Assembly: GCF_011297335.1 (NCBI RefSeq)
Contig: NZ_JAAOTJ010000004.1
Location: 343,118-407,117, forward strand
DNA length: 64,000 nucleotides
Source: Catellatospora methionotrophica
Lineage (GTDB): Bacteria > Actinomycetota > Actinomycetes > Mycobacteriales > Micromonosporaceae
Reading direction: 5' to 3'
Shown one piece after another: positions 46,833 to 55,508 of the stretch (the first letter of the stretch is position 1; each line of letters starts with the position of its first letter). A program made the position numbers and the translations under genes. The notes beneath the pieces were generated by a model. It did no database searches. It was not told the DNA's origin and was given only the letters and a program-made list of their open reading frames with translations.

Positions 46833-47179
46833 CCGGTGGGGAGATCTTCCGCGAGGCGTGGATCGCTGGGGTGCGCAGGCACTTCCCCGGTGAGCCCAAG
46901 CCGTCGTACATCGTGCCCTGGGCTGACACTCCCGCCTGGGAACGGGCCAGCGCCGGTGCCGTCTACGAGCAGGTGGCGCTCCTGATCCGGCAGGGCGGCA
47001 CCGACAAGCTCTCGCGCGAGCAGCGGGGCCGCTTCGTGGCACTGTGCTGGATCGCCCAGATCTACCGGCACATCCCCGACCCCAAGCCCGCGTACGTCGC
47101 CGACTGGGAGCAGTTGCCGGGCTGGCAGCAGGAGACCGACGCCGACATCTTCGACCACATCGTCGCCACCCTGGCCTGA
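46829..47179 (+). CDS. hypothetical protein with internal duplication
   Basis: 116 residues. Two copies of a motif PKP(S/A)Y(I/V)xxWxxxPxW are seen at about 23-37 and 83-97 (PKPSYIVPWADTPAW, PKPAYVADWEQLPGW), each followed by a helix, so the protein is a diverged tandem repeat. The pattern recalls RyR-type repeats, but I cannot assign it. GTG at 46829 overlaps the preceding tiny ORF. It is probably cotranscribed with the PPM phosphatase. Confidence 0.72.
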   Translation: MTGGEIFREAWIAGVRRHFPGEPKPSYIVPWADTPAWERASAGAVYEQVALLIRQGGTDKLSREQRGRFVALCWIAQIYRHIPDPKPAYVADWEQLPGWQQETDADIFDHIVATLA

Positions 47180-47191
47180 CCGGTTCGCATG

Positions 47192-47235
47192 GCGGCTCCC
47201 GCACGGTCCGCCCGGGGGCGGTATGCGGGAGCCGC
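47192..47235. terminator. bidirectional terminator
   Basis: Perfect 12-bp arms GCGGCTCCCGCA / TGCGGGAGCCGC (47192-47203, 47224-47235) between convergent genes. Confidence 0.75.
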
Positions 47236-47268
47236 AGGTGCTGCCATGCCGTCTGAGCCGGTCGGGCG

Positions 47269-48078
47269 CTACGGCGTGACGCCCAGGATGATCGCGATGG
47301 TGCCGATCGTGGCCATCAGCAGGCACGTGCCGGGGTGCATGCCGATCGAGATCCGGATGTCGTGCTTGCGCCAGACCAGCCAGACCGCAGGGAACAGGAA
47401 GACGATCTTCGACAGGACGGTCCACGGCGCCCAGAAGTGGTAGACCGAGAACAGGACCGTGTTGAGTACGGGCGCGCCCCAGCGCAGGTGGGCGATGCGG
47501 GGCAGCAGGAACCCGCGGAAGTAGTACTCCTCGATCAGGGGCAGCGTGAAACCGGTCAGCGGCAGGCAGATGAGCATCGTCACGACGAGCTGCGAGTGGG
47601 CGTACCCGTCGATGTAGGTGGTGGCGCTGCCGCCCGCGCCCTCGAACGGGACCCAGGTGAAGAAGTTGCCGAACATGAAGTCGTCCAGGGGGACGAGCGC
47701 GAGCGAGACCACCGTCATCCATACGATGAGGACCGCGATCAGCGCGATGATCTTCCCGCGGCTGATGGGCCGATCCCGGTAGTGCGCCACGGTGCGCAGC
47801 GTGTAGCGGCCGGTGCGCACACGCCCCAGCCACAGCAGTCCGAACATGAGCGGCACCAGCACGATCACCAGGGCGATGGCCCAGGCGAGGAAGACCGGGT
47901 AGTCGATCGCCTTGACGAACGGCTCGGCGAGGAACAGGTAGGCCGCGACGACGAGTGCGCCGGGCACGAGGTGCAGCGCGATCGACAGCGTGAGCGGGTG
48001 ACGGTCCGCTAGCAGCAGTTCGACGAGGCGGTTCGGGCGTACGGTCGACGTGGCCGGGCGGGTCAGCGTGTTCTCCAT
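47269..48078 (-). CDS. CPBP family intramembrane metalloprotease
   Basis: 269 residues, about eight membrane helices. The Abi/CPBP motifs are present: EEYYFRG near residue 184, FSVYHF, and HPGTCLL. CPBP proteases cleave membrane-embedded or prenylated substrates, or act in bacteriocin self-immunity. ATG at 48078 has GATTCT 7 nt before it and no ribosome site. No bacteriocin genes lie beside it, so the substrate is unknown. Confidence 0.88.
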   Translation of the reverse strand: MENTLTRPATSTVRPNRLVELLLADRHPLTLSIALHLVPGALVVAAYLFLAEPFVKAIDYPVFLAWAIALVIVLVPLMFGLLWLGRVRTGRYTLRTVAHYRDRPISRGKIIALIAVLIVWMTVVSLALVPLDDFMFGNFFTWVPFEGAGGSATTYIDGYAHSQLVVTMLICLPLTGFTLPLIEEYYFRGFLLPRIAHLRWGAPVLNTVLFSVYHFWAPWTVLSKIVFLFPAVWLVWRKHDIRISIGMHPGTCLLMATIGTIAIILGVTP

Positions 48079-48143
48079 GCCGTCGAGAATCGCGTCGCGT
48101 CCTGCCACCGCCCTGACACGGCTCTGACACGGCACGAACGCGA

Positions 48144-48189
48144 ACGGCTCCCGAGCCCCGCGCCAGGGGCGTCAGGGGACGGGAGCCGT
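48144..48189 (-). terminator. terminator of the phosphoesterase gene
   Basis: Arms ACGGCTCCC (48144-48152) and GGGAGCCGT (48181-48189), just beyond the stop at 48207. Confidence 0.6.
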
Positions 48190-48206
48190 GGTTCGGGTGG
48201 GGACCG

Positions 48207-49973
48207 CTATGCCGTGTGGCTCGGGTCTGGCGCGTCGGAGGGCAGCACGGCGGGCGGGGCCGCGTGCTGCTTGGCCGGGCCGAGCGTGATGACTTCGTCG
48301 ACCAGGCGCGGCTTGAGTGCCGTGGAGGGGCGGAACCAGGAGCCTGCGGGCTGCGGGATCCACTTCTTCGAGATCTTGTCGACGCCGACGACGTAGATGC
48401 TCAGCGTGCCGTCGGGGGCGAAGCGCATACGCAGGAAGCTCTTGAAGTCCTCGATGCCCTGCCCGGCGTACAACTCGTTGACGTTGACCTTGAACGTGGC
48501 CGCGATCAGCAGGTACAGCGAGACCAGCAGCGCCGCCGCGACGCCCGCCGGGGTCAGGTAGATCACCACTGCCAGCCCGGCCTGCACCGCGGGCCGGTAT
48601 TCGTCGAAGGGCAGCAGCCGCCACAGGGTCAGCCCGACCACGCCCAGCGCGATGTGGGCGCAACCATGCAGGGCGCCCAGCACCACCGGGGTTATCTTGG
48701 CGGCCGCCTCGGTGAGGCCGACGGAGAAGAACACGCACGCGAACATCACCAGCGCGGTCATCATGAAGATCGGCACGGTGAGGATGCGGCCCGCCGCGTT
48801 GTTCAGCGACAGCATCAGCAGCGTGTGCATGATGCCGAGCATCGTGGCGAAGCCGGGGTTGCGCCACGGCAGGCGGGCGAAGACGCCGCCGCCCAGCCAG
48901 CGCGAGCGCAGCTTCGTCGGGTACGTCTTCTGCAGCTTGTACGGCATGCCCGTGCTCTGCCGCCGCATCTGCGAGTGCTTGGGCGGCACGGTGATGGCCT
49001 CGGGCAGGTGGTTGGTGGCCGCCATGTAGGCCCCGCCGCCACCGCAGGTGATGAGCTGCTGGCCGCTGTCGGTCTGCGCGTAGCGCGCGTAGTGGTGCAG
49101 GTCGCCGCTGACCATCAGCGCGACGCTGGCACCGGTCGGGTCGATGACCGTACGCAGGAAGTAGTCGATGGTGTCGTAGTAGAGCGGGTGCTCCTCGGAC
49201 TGGACCCAGGCGGGCTGCGGGGTGACCAGGATGATCCGGTCGCCCTCCTCGATGTTGGCGGCGACGCCCTTGAAGTACTCCAGCTGCGGGTCGTCCATGT
49301 AGGCCGCGCCCTGGGCGTCCAGCGCCAGCAGCCACCAGCGGTGGGGCAGTTGCAGCGCGAAGTACGAGCGCGTCTGCTTGGTGCGCCAGCCGCCGATGCG
49401 CGAGCCGTCGCGCCGGGCGAACAGGCGCAGGAACGCGGTCAGGCCGTCGTACCAGTCGTGGTTGCCGGGCAGCGCGTACAGCGTGGGGCCGTTCTCGGCC
49501 GGGACCTGCGGCATCGCCGCGCGGAACGGGCCTTCGAACCGGTCCTCGTACGCCTTGCCGCTGGCCGTCGGGTACACCGAGTCGCCGCCGAGCACCAGCA
49601 CCCGGCCGCGGGGCAGGTGCTCGCCGCTCGCCTCGACCTCGTCCTGTGCCAGCAGGTAGGCGACCGAGTAGGTGGCGTTGAACCCGTCGCCGAGGTCGGC
49701 GACGTAGTCGAGCCACAGCTCCTCGTCGTTGACGTGCTCGTCGTGGACCTTGGTGGGGAAGGCGTTCTGCAGTTCGCGCTTGTCCAGATAGGCGCCGAAC
49801 TGTGCGGCGAACGCGACGCGTACGCCCGTGGCGGCGAGCTGCAAGGGGCTCAGCCAGGCCACCGGAGGTTGGGGGGTGAACCCGAGCTGCGCGGGTTCGA
49901 GTTTGCTCGGACGAGGCGCCCGGCCAGACACCGGCGTCGGGTCTGAGGGACTGCGCGGAGGGATCACGGTCAC
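48207..49973 (-). CDS. metallophosphoesterase with C-terminal membrane helices
   Basis: 588 residues. The calcineurin-like motifs are VLVLGGDSVYP (about 125), LPGNHDWYDGL (about 165) and VSGDLHHYARY (about 290). Residues about 390-540 hold four membrane helices, followed by a cytoplasmic or external tail of about 70 residues. The substrate is unknown. GTG at 49973 is preceded by TAGGCT at 8 nt without a ribosome site, so probably leaderless; GTG at 49967 is an alternative. The frame upstream is not credible. Confidence 0.88.
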   Translation of the reverse strand: MTVIPPRSPSDPTPVSGRAPRPSKLEPAQLGFTPQPPVAWLSPLQLAATGVRVAFAAQFGAYLDKRELQNAFPTKVHDEHVNDEELWLDYVADLGDGFNATYSVAYLLAQDEVEASGEHLPRGRVLVLGGDSVYPTASGKAYEDRFEGPFRAAMPQVPAENGPTLYALPGNHDWYDGLTAFLRLFARRDGSRIGGWRTKQTRSYFALQLPHRWWLLALDAQGAAYMDDPQLEYFKGVAANIEEGDRIILVTPQPAWVQSEEHPLYYDTIDYFLRTVIDPTGASVALMVSGDLHHYARYAQTDSGQQLITCGGGGAYMAATNHLPEAITVPPKHSQMRRQSTGMPYKLQKTYPTKLRSRWLGGGVFARLPWRNPGFATMLGIMHTLLMLSLNNAAGRILTVPIFMMTALVMFACVFFSVGLTEAAAKITPVVLGALHGCAHIALGVVGLTLWRLLPFDEYRPAVQAGLAVVIYLTPAGVAAALLVSLYLLIAATFKVNVNELYAGQGIEDFKSFLRMRFAPDGTLSIYVVGVDKISKKWIPQPAGSWFRPSTALKPRLVDEVITLGPAKQHAAPPAVLPSDAPDPSHTA

Positions 49974-50088
49974 AGCAGCGCAGCCTAGTCCGCAGTGGAA
50001 CAGGTCGCACCGGCCCGATCGGGCAATCCGCACCGGCTGCCGCCAACCGGACACCTGTGGGTTCGGTCGTGTGGGCGACCAGCAAAAG

Positions 50089-50102
50089 TTAGGTTAACCT
50101 AA
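50089..50102 (+). promoter_or_regulatory. iron-box-like palindrome over a leaderless -10
   Basis: TTAGGTTAACCTAA is a perfect 14-bp palindrome built from the half-sites of the DtxR/IdeR iron box (TTAGGTTAG...CTAACCTAA) but lacking the central bases. It contains TAACCT (50095-50100), 6 nt before the ATG. A repressor bound here would block transcription. The usual box is 19 bp, so the regulator is uncertain. Confidence 0.55.
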
Positions 50103-50106
50103 GTCT

Positions 50107-50400
50107 ATGATGATCGTTGAGGGGAACGCCCCCACCACCCGTGCCGCCCGTTACCTCAAGCAGACGCTGACCCACTTCAGCCACAAGATCGAGGTGGAGT
50201 TGGGCGAGGAGCACGGCAGCGCCCGCTTCGAGGCCGGCCGGGCCGAGCTGACCGCGACCGCCGACGCCCTCGTGGTCCGGATCGAGGCCGAGGACGCCGA
50301 GCGGGCCGCGACCGTCGAGCGCGTGATCGTGAGTCACGCCGAGCGGTTCGGGGAGAAGGACGGGCTCAAGTTCGGGCAGTTCACGCCCGTCTCCGCGTGA
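50107..50400 (+). CDS. DUF2218 family protein
   Basis: 97 residues. The family motifs RYLKQTLTHFSHKIEVE, HGSARFEAG and HAERFGEKDGLKFGQFTP are present. DUF2218 genes often lie in siderophore or iron-uptake loci; here the gene is alone but has an iron-box-like palindrome over its promoter. No ribosome site is seen; ATG at 50107 or 50110 is likely the 5' end of the mRNA. Its biochemical role is not known. Confidence 0.9.
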   Translation: MMIVEGNAPTTRAARYLKQTLTHFSHKIEVELGEEHGSARFEAGRAELTATADALVVRIEAEDAERAATVERVIVSHAERFGEKDGLKFGQFTPVSA

Positions 50401-50465
50401 AAATGTGACCCGCCGCCTACCCGTTGGCCTCCGACGCCACTGATCGCGTATAGTGATGCGACGTT

Positions 50466-50538
50466 GCCGCCTTAGCTCAGTCGGTAGAGCGTGTTACTCG
50501 TAATAACAAGGTCAACGGTTCGATTCCGTTAGGCGGCT
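50466..50538 (+). tRNA. tRNA-Thr (CGT anticodon)
   Basis: Complete cloverleaf: acceptor GCCGCCT/AGGCGGC, D arm GCTC/GAGC, anticodon stem TGTTA/TAACA with loop CTCGTAA (anticodon CGT, codon ACG), T arm AACGG/CCGTT with TTCGATT, discriminator T. The CCA end is not encoded. It is followed by a strong hairpin. Confidence 0.96.
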
Positions 50539-50546
50539 CTGCAACG

Positions 50547-50578
50547 AAACCGCCCCCCACGTCTGTGGGGGGCGGTTT
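50547..50578. terminator. terminator for tRNA-Thr and the convergent surface-protein gene
   Basis: Perfect 13-bp arms (50547-50559, 50566-50578) with AAA/TTT ends, so it can work in both directions. Confidence 0.88.
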
Positions 50579-50605
50579 GTCGTACCAGGGGTATCGTCCC
50601 GTGGG

Positions 50606-51391
50606 CTACGCCCGGACGCGGCGGGCGATCATGATTCCGGCCGCGCCGACGGTGATCAGTGACGCGCCCACGATCAGCAGCGACATGGTGTTCGGGCCGG
50701 TGATCGGCAGCGTGCCCGGGGACGGCGTCGCCGACAGCGTGGGAGCCGCCGTGGGCGTCGCCGACGGGGTGCCCGCCGCCTGGTCCTTGTCGTGGGCCGC
50801 CTGCCAGCCGCTGCACAGGAAGACCCGCAGGTCCTCGAAGGTGCCGTTCAGCGCCGCCGTCGCGGCCTCGACCACTGCGGGACCGCCGGTCTCCTTGGCA
50901 GTGGTGGCCAGGTCACGGTAGTCCTGCGTACGTGCGGTGTGCTGGCCCTCGTTGAGGAAGCCGAGCAGCGCGCCGACGGAGCCGTCGTCGAGCGCCGTGC
51001 TCGCGGCCTCCTTCACGTGGACGCCGCCTGCGGCCATGGTCTGAGACGTCCGGAGCCGCACGTCGGTGTACCAGACCGACCGCGCCCCGGACTTCAGGAA
51101 GGTGCGCAGGTCCGTCTTGCCGTCCAGCGCCTCCTGCGCCACCTCGGCCGTGCGGTTGTAGACGCCCTTGCTCGCCGCCAGGACCTGGTTGACCGCGATG
51201 CGCGCCTCGATGTCGGTCATGGCGTCGACATCCCGGTCGAGCAGCGGTCCCAGATCCGGGTAGGTCACCGGCTGGCCGAGCCCGCAGGCCTGGCTCAGCC
51301 CGATCTGCGCGGGCTCGGCGGCTGCCGCCGGTGCCGCCGGTGCCAGCCATGCCAGGGCGATGGCCGCGCCGGCCAGAATCTTCCAACGCAT
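50606..51391 (-). CDS. ALF-repeat protein with LPXTG-type anchor
   Basis: 261 residues. Signal peptide (MRWKILAGAAIALAWLAP). The mature part has ALF-type repeats, visible as AALNGTFEDLRVFLCSGW, ALDGKTDLRTFLKSG and ALDDGSVGALLGFLNEG, found in exported actinobacterial proteins. A Pro/Thr linker leads to LPITG, a membrane helix and a RRVRA tail, so sortase anchoring is likely. ATG at 51391 follows GGGGAGG by 9 nt. Confidence 0.88.
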   Translation of the reverse strand: MRWKILAGAAIALAWLAPAAPAAAAEPAQIGLSQACGLGQPVTYPDLGPLLDRDVDAMTDIEARIAVNQVLAASKGVYNRTAEVAQEALDGKTDLRTFLKSGARSVWYTDVRLRTSQTMAAGGVHVKEAASTALDDGSVGALLGFLNEGQHTARTQDYRDLATTAKETGGPAVVEAATAALNGTFEDLRVFLCSGWQAAHDKDQAAGTPSATPTAAPTLSATPSPGTLPITGPNTMSLLIVGASLITVGAAGIMIARRVRA

Positions 51392-51496
51392 CTTCTGTTG
51401 CCTCCCCGTGATCACCAAAGGGGGTCACGGTATGGCACGTGGTCCTCATTGGGCAATGGGGTTGCCGATGGGCTGGAACCACGCGGGCCCGTCGGC

Positions 51497-52459
51497 TCAC
51501 TGCGGCGGGAGGAAGTCCCAGTACGCCCCGCGGCGGTGGTAGGTGTGCTCGCAGCGGGTGCAGGTCGCGGTCTCGGGCGTCCAGCTCAGCCGGGTCACGC
51601 AGACCGGGCAGACCATGCGCCGGGCCAGGCCCGCCAGCTCCGGCGGCAGGTCGATGGTGTGCCCTCCGGGTCGGTCGTACGCGGGCCGGGCCGGATCGTG
51701 GCGCCGGGCGACGACGAACTGGCTCGGACCCCACCAGCCCCTGCCGCAGGTCTGCGCGACCACCTCCATGCCGTGTACGAGGGGCCGGGCCAGCCGGTTC
51801 GCGCGTGGGGCGACCTTCTCCCACTGCCGGAAGTTGTTCACGCTCGCGCCGAGCGAGGTGCGCCAGCCGAGGTCGCCGAGCCGTTCGCGGACCGCGCCGA
51901 GCTGGAAGTTCCAGAACTGCTCCTCGACGCCCTTGGCCACGGGGGCGGGACTGCGGACCGCGCGGAGCTGCCCGCAGCGCAGGCCCCGGGCCAGGCTCAG
52001 CACGTGGTGCTTGATCGGCACGTCGACCAGCCAGCGGTCGCCGACGCAGCGGCTCATCTCGGTCAGGCCGCGGTCGACCTCGGACAGGTGGTGCAGCACC
52101 CGGACCACCATGCCCGCGTCGAAGGCGAAGTCCCGGAACGGGATGCGGTACAGGTCGGCGCGGACCAGGTGCAGCCGCCCGGTGGACACCTCGGCGGAAT
52201 GGCGCTCGCCCGCGTTGCGCAGGTTGGTCGCGGAGAAGTCCACGATGACGGAGTGTTCGGCGCGGGGCAGGTAGTGGCCCGCGTTGCGGCCGAACGCGCC
52301 GCCGAAGTCGGCGAACCAGTGGGCCCGGCCCAGCTTCGGGACCAGTCGCCGCAGCACCCGCTGCTCGGCCCAGAGTTCGTAGTCCCGGCCCGACCAGTAA
52401 TCGCGGTAGTCGTAGCCGTTTGCGTCGTAGTCGATGACGTCGATAGCCGTGGTCTGCAT
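51497..52459 (-). CDS. class I SAM-dependent methyltransferase with C-terminal zinc ribbon
   Basis: 320 residues. The SAM motif I FADFGGAFGRNAGHYL sits near residue 50 and motif post-I at VIVDFSATN; FDAGMVVRVLHHL follows. The last 45 residues carry CPVC and CTRC, a Trm112-like or UPF0434-type zinc ribbon fused in cis. The substrate is unknown. ATG at 52459 was chosen over upstream starts because the family motif YDxNGYDYRDYWSGRDYE follows closely. It lies between the ALF protein and an MFS gene on the same strand. Confidence 0.85.
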   Translation of the reverse strand: MQTTAIDVIDYDANGYDYRDYWSGRDYELWAEQRVLRRLVPKLGRAHWFADFGGAFGRNAGHYLPRAEHSVIVDFSATNLRNAGERHSAEVSTGRLHLVRADLYRIPFRDFAFDAGMVVRVLHHLSEVDRGLTEMSRCVGDRWLVDVPIKHHVLSLARGLRCGQLRAVRSPAPVAKGVEEQFWNFQLGAVRERLGDLGWRTSLGASVNNFRQWEKVAPRANRLARPLVHGMEVVAQTCGRGWWGPSQFVVARRHDPARPAYDRPGGHTIDLPPELAGLARRMVCPVCVTRLSWTPETATCTRCEHTYHRRGAYWDFLPPQ

Positions 52460-52564
52460 GGCGACCGCTCCGTTCCGCCTAGCGAATTGCCCCATTAAGG
52501 AGGCTAATCCACTATCACGGACAAAATGACCGAACGGGCAGAAACCTTCTGGCGTACGAATCGT

Positions 52565-53872
52565 TCACGCGAGGGTCTTGTCCCCGGCGGGACGGAGCGC
52601 GGCGATCTCCGCGGCGCGGGCCGCCTCCTCCGCCTGTTTACGGGCCAGGCCGTCGCGGCCGTCGTAGCGAAGGAACGCGGGCAGCGCGGCGGCCAGCGCT
52701 CCGGTGCCTGCGACGCAGAGCACCCCGCCCCAGACGACCGCGCCGCTGTAGCCCCACCAGCGGGCGCTCAGCCCGGCGCGGGTCTGGCCCAGCATCGGTC
52801 CGGTCAGGTAGGACAGCATCTCGATCCCGGCCAGCCGCCCCCGGAGGTGGTCCGGGATCGTCTGGTTCCAGATGATGCCCCGGAACAGGCCGGAGATCAT
52901 GTCTGACGCGCCCGCGACGGCCAGGCCGACCAGCGCCAGCCACAGTGATCCGGCCATCCCGAACAGCACGATGCCCAGGCCCCAGGCACCTGCGGCGACC
53001 AGCACCGCCAGACCGTGCCGGTGCACCCTGGCCGTCCAGCCGGAGGTGACCGTGACCAGCAGTGAGCCGGTGGCCAGCGCCGCGTAGAAGAGGCCGAGCA
53101 CCGACGCGCCGCCGTACTTGTCGGCCACCCACGGGTAGAGGGCCACCGGGAAGGCGAAGAACATCGCGTTGATGTCGACCAGATACGTGCCGATCAGCTC
53201 GGGGCGGCTGCGGGCGTACCGGATGCCCTCGACGACCGAGCGCAGCGACGGCCGCTCGGCGGCCTCCGGTGGGGCGACCGCGCGCACCAGCCCGAAGCAG
53301 ACCAGCGCGACGGCGTACGTGGCCAGGTCGAACCCGAACACCCACGCCACGTCGATGTTGGCGATCATGAGACCGGCCAGGGTCGGCCCGGCGATCTGCG
53401 CCACCTGCCAGCGCAGCGAGTTCAGGGAGCCGACCGCGGCCATCTCCTCCGGCGGGGCCAGCCGGGGCATCATCGCGTCCATGGCCGGGCGGTGGATGCC
53501 GTCGACCGCGGCGGACAGCCCCGCGATCACGAACAGCACCCAGACCTGAGGGCTGCCGACGAGCGCGTTGAGCAGGAGCAGGCCGGTCAGCACGGCCAGG
53601 GTGGCCTCGGCCCAGAAGACGAGCTTGCGCCGGTCCATGTAGTCGGCCAGCGCGCCGCCCACGAACGCCATGAACAGCAGCGGGACCAGTTCCACCACGC
53701 CCAGCAGGCCGACGATGAGCGGGTCGCCGGTCATCTGCTTGAGCTGGAACGGGATGGTCACGTACGTGATCATCGACCCGAAACTGCTGACCCCGGCCGC
53801 GGTGTACACCAGCCGGAAGTCGCGCCGTCGCAGCGGTGAGATGTCCAGCGCGAAGCGCCTCTTGCTCGTCAC
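52565..53872 (-). CDS. MFS transporter (EntS-like)
   Basis: 435 residues, 12 membrane helices. The MFS motif A-like GGALADYMDRRKL near residue 73 and the overall match to MFS_3/EntS-type exporters of siderophores or drugs are visible. GTG at 53872. The DUF2218 gene with an iron-box-like site lies 2.2 kb away, but no siderophore genes are seen. Substrate unknown. Confidence 0.9.
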   Translation of the reverse strand: MTSKRRFALDISPLRRRDFRLVYTAAGVSSFGSMITYVTIPFQLKQMTGDPLIVGLLGVVELVPLLFMAFVGGALADYMDRRKLVFWAEATLAVLTGLLLLNALVGSPQVWVLFVIAGLSAAVDGIHRPAMDAMMPRLAPPEEMAAVGSLNSLRWQVAQIAGPTLAGLMIANIDVAWVFGFDLATYAVALVCFGLVRAVAPPEAAERPSLRSVVEGIRYARSRPELIGTYLVDINAMFFAFPVALYPWVADKYGGASVLGLFYAALATGSLLVTVTSGWTARVHRHGLAVLVAAGAWGLGIVLFGMAGSLWLALVGLAVAGASDMISGLFRGIIWNQTIPDHLRGRLAGIEMLSYLTGPMLGQTRAGLSARWWGYSGAVVWGGVLCVAGTGALAAALPAFLRYDGRDGLARKQAEEAARAAEIAALRPAGDKTLA

Positions 53873-53923
53873 GTGCGCCGATACTGCCTGGTGGAACGCG
53901 GTCGCGGCAAGCCGTTATCGGGC

Positions 53924-54421
53924 TCAGTCGGAGTAGATCTGGCCGGTCTCCTCGAAGCGGGCCAGATGGTCCAGCGTCCAGCGCACCGCGCCCGAGGTGG
54001 GCTCGGGCAGGTCGTCGAGGGCGAACCAGCCCGCGTCGGCGGCCTCGTCCGGGTCGGGGGTCAGCTCGCCGGACACCTCGGTCAGCAGGTACGACCCGGA
54101 GATGTGCTGGTACGTGTCGCCGAAGATGTTCGTGAAGGTGTACTGCGGCCCGGACAGGAAGGCGAACAGCGTCGCGCTCCCGGCCTTCAGTCCCGTCTCT
54201 TCGAACGTCTCCCGGATCGCGCAGTCGCGCATCGACTCGCCGAGCTCCATGGCCCCCGCCGGGAACGCCCAGTACCCGTTGTCGGTGCGCTTGATCAGCA
54301 GGACCCGGCCCTGCTCGTCCCGGATGACGCCGCGCGCACCCAGGAAGAAGAGCGTCGCGTCGCCCATGGCCGCGCGCATCCTGCCGTGGTACGAGTTCAC
54401 CCAGCCGTCCTCAGCACCCAT
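53924..54421 (-). CDS. NUDIX hydrolase
   Basis: 165 residues. The NUDIX box GAMELGESMRDCAIRE then TFEETGL spans residues 56-78 with all metal-binding Glu. It hydrolyses nucleoside-diphosphate-linked substrates; the exact one is unknown. TAGGCT lies 7 nt before the ATG at 54421 with no ribosome site. It is divergent from the NHEJ operon by 64 bp. Confidence 0.92.
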   Translation of the reverse strand: MGAEDGWVNSYHGRMRAAMGDATLFFLGARGVIRDEQGRVLLIKRTDNGYWAFPAGAMELGESMRDCAIRETFEETGLKAGSATLFAFLSGPQYTFTNIFGDTYQHISGSYLLTEVSGELTPDPDEAADAGWFALDDLPEPTSGAVRWTLDHLARFEETGQIYSD

Positions 54422-54485
54422 GGCCGCCAGCCTAGATCCCACGGACTTCCCGCGGTACACGCCCTCATACGGGCATACTGCCCAT

Positions 54486-55508
54486 ATGAGGGCGATCTGG
54501 AAGGGCGCCGTCTCGTTCGGCCTGGTCTCCATCTCGGTGAAGCTCTACTCCGCAACGGAGGAGAAGGACATCCGATTCCACCAGGTGCACCGCGCCGACG
54601 GGGGACGGATCAAGTACCAGCGCGTCTGCGCGATCGACGGCGAGCAGGTCAGCTATGACCAGATCGCCAAGGGGTACGACGTGGGCGGCGGTGAGATCGT
54701 GGTGCTCACCGACGACGATTTCAAGAACCTGCCGCTGACCAGCTCCCGCGCCATCGAGGTGCTGGAGTTCGTGCCCAACGAGCAGATCGACCCGATCCTG
54801 TACGACAAGGCCTACTTCCTGGAGCCCGACGGCGCGGCCGGCGTGAAGCCGTACCTGCTGCTGCGCGAGGCGCTGGAGAACGTGGACCGGGTCGCGGTGG
54901 TGAAGGTGGCGCTGCGCCAGCGGGAGACCCTGGCGACGGTACGGGTGCACGAGGGCGTGCTCGTGCTCAACACGATGCTGTGGCCGGACGAGGTGCGCGA
55001 GGCGGCGTTCGACTTCCTCGACGACGACGTGAAGCTGCGCCCGCAGGAGGTCAAGATGGCCGCCTCGCTGGTCGACTCGATGTCGGGCGACTTCCGCCCC
55101 GAGGAGTTCACCGACTCCTACCGGGAGGCGCTGCAGCAGGTCATCGACGTCAAGATCGGCAAGAAGGACACGGTGGTGCAGCCGACCACCGAGGAGCCCA
55201 TCGCGCCGACGATCGACCTGATGGCGGCGCTGCGCCAGTCGGTGGAAAGAGCCCGTGCGGCCCGTGGCGGCGCGGCCGAGCCCGAGGGCACCGGTCACGC
55301 CACCGTCCACCCGATCAAGAAGGCCGCCAGGGCAGAGCCGGAGCAGGCCGCGCCGAAGAAGGCGACGGCCCGCAAGGCCGAGCCCGCGAAGACCGCCGCA
55401 GCCCGCGCCGGATCCGCGAAGGCCGGGACCGAGGACGGGGCGAAGAAGTCCACCGCGAAGAAGGCGGCCGCGAAGAAGGCTCCGGCGAAGAAGGCCAAGG
55501 CAGCTTGA
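54486..55508 (+). CDS. ku: Ku protein (non-homologous end joining)
   Basis: 340 residues. The Ku core (MRAIWKGAVSFGLVSISVKL, FLEPDGAAGVKPYLLLREAL) forms a ring dimer that binds broken DNA ends and recruits LigD. The C-terminal 80 residues are Lys/Ala-rich (KKSTAKKAAAKKAPAKKA), as in actinobacterial Ku, where such tails aid DNA binding and sliding. ATG at 54486 has CATACT 6 nt before it. The stop overlaps the ligase start (TTGA). Confidence 0.96.
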   Translation: MRAIWKGAVSFGLVSISVKLYSATEEKDIRFHQVHRADGGRIKYQRVCAIDGEQVSYDQIAKGYDVGGGEIVVLTDDDFKNLPLTSSRAIEVLEFVPNEQIDPILYDKAYFLEPDGAAGVKPYLLLREALENVDRVAVVKVALRQRETLATVRVHEGVLVLNTMLWPDEVREAAFDFLDDDVKLRPQEVKMAASLVDSMSGDFRPEEFTDSYREALQQVIDVKIGKKDTVVQPTTEEPIAPTIDLMAALRQSVERARAARGGAAEPEGTGHATVHPIKKAARAEPEQAAPKKATARKAEPAKTAAARAGSAKAGTEDGAKKSTAKKAAAKKAPAKKAKAA

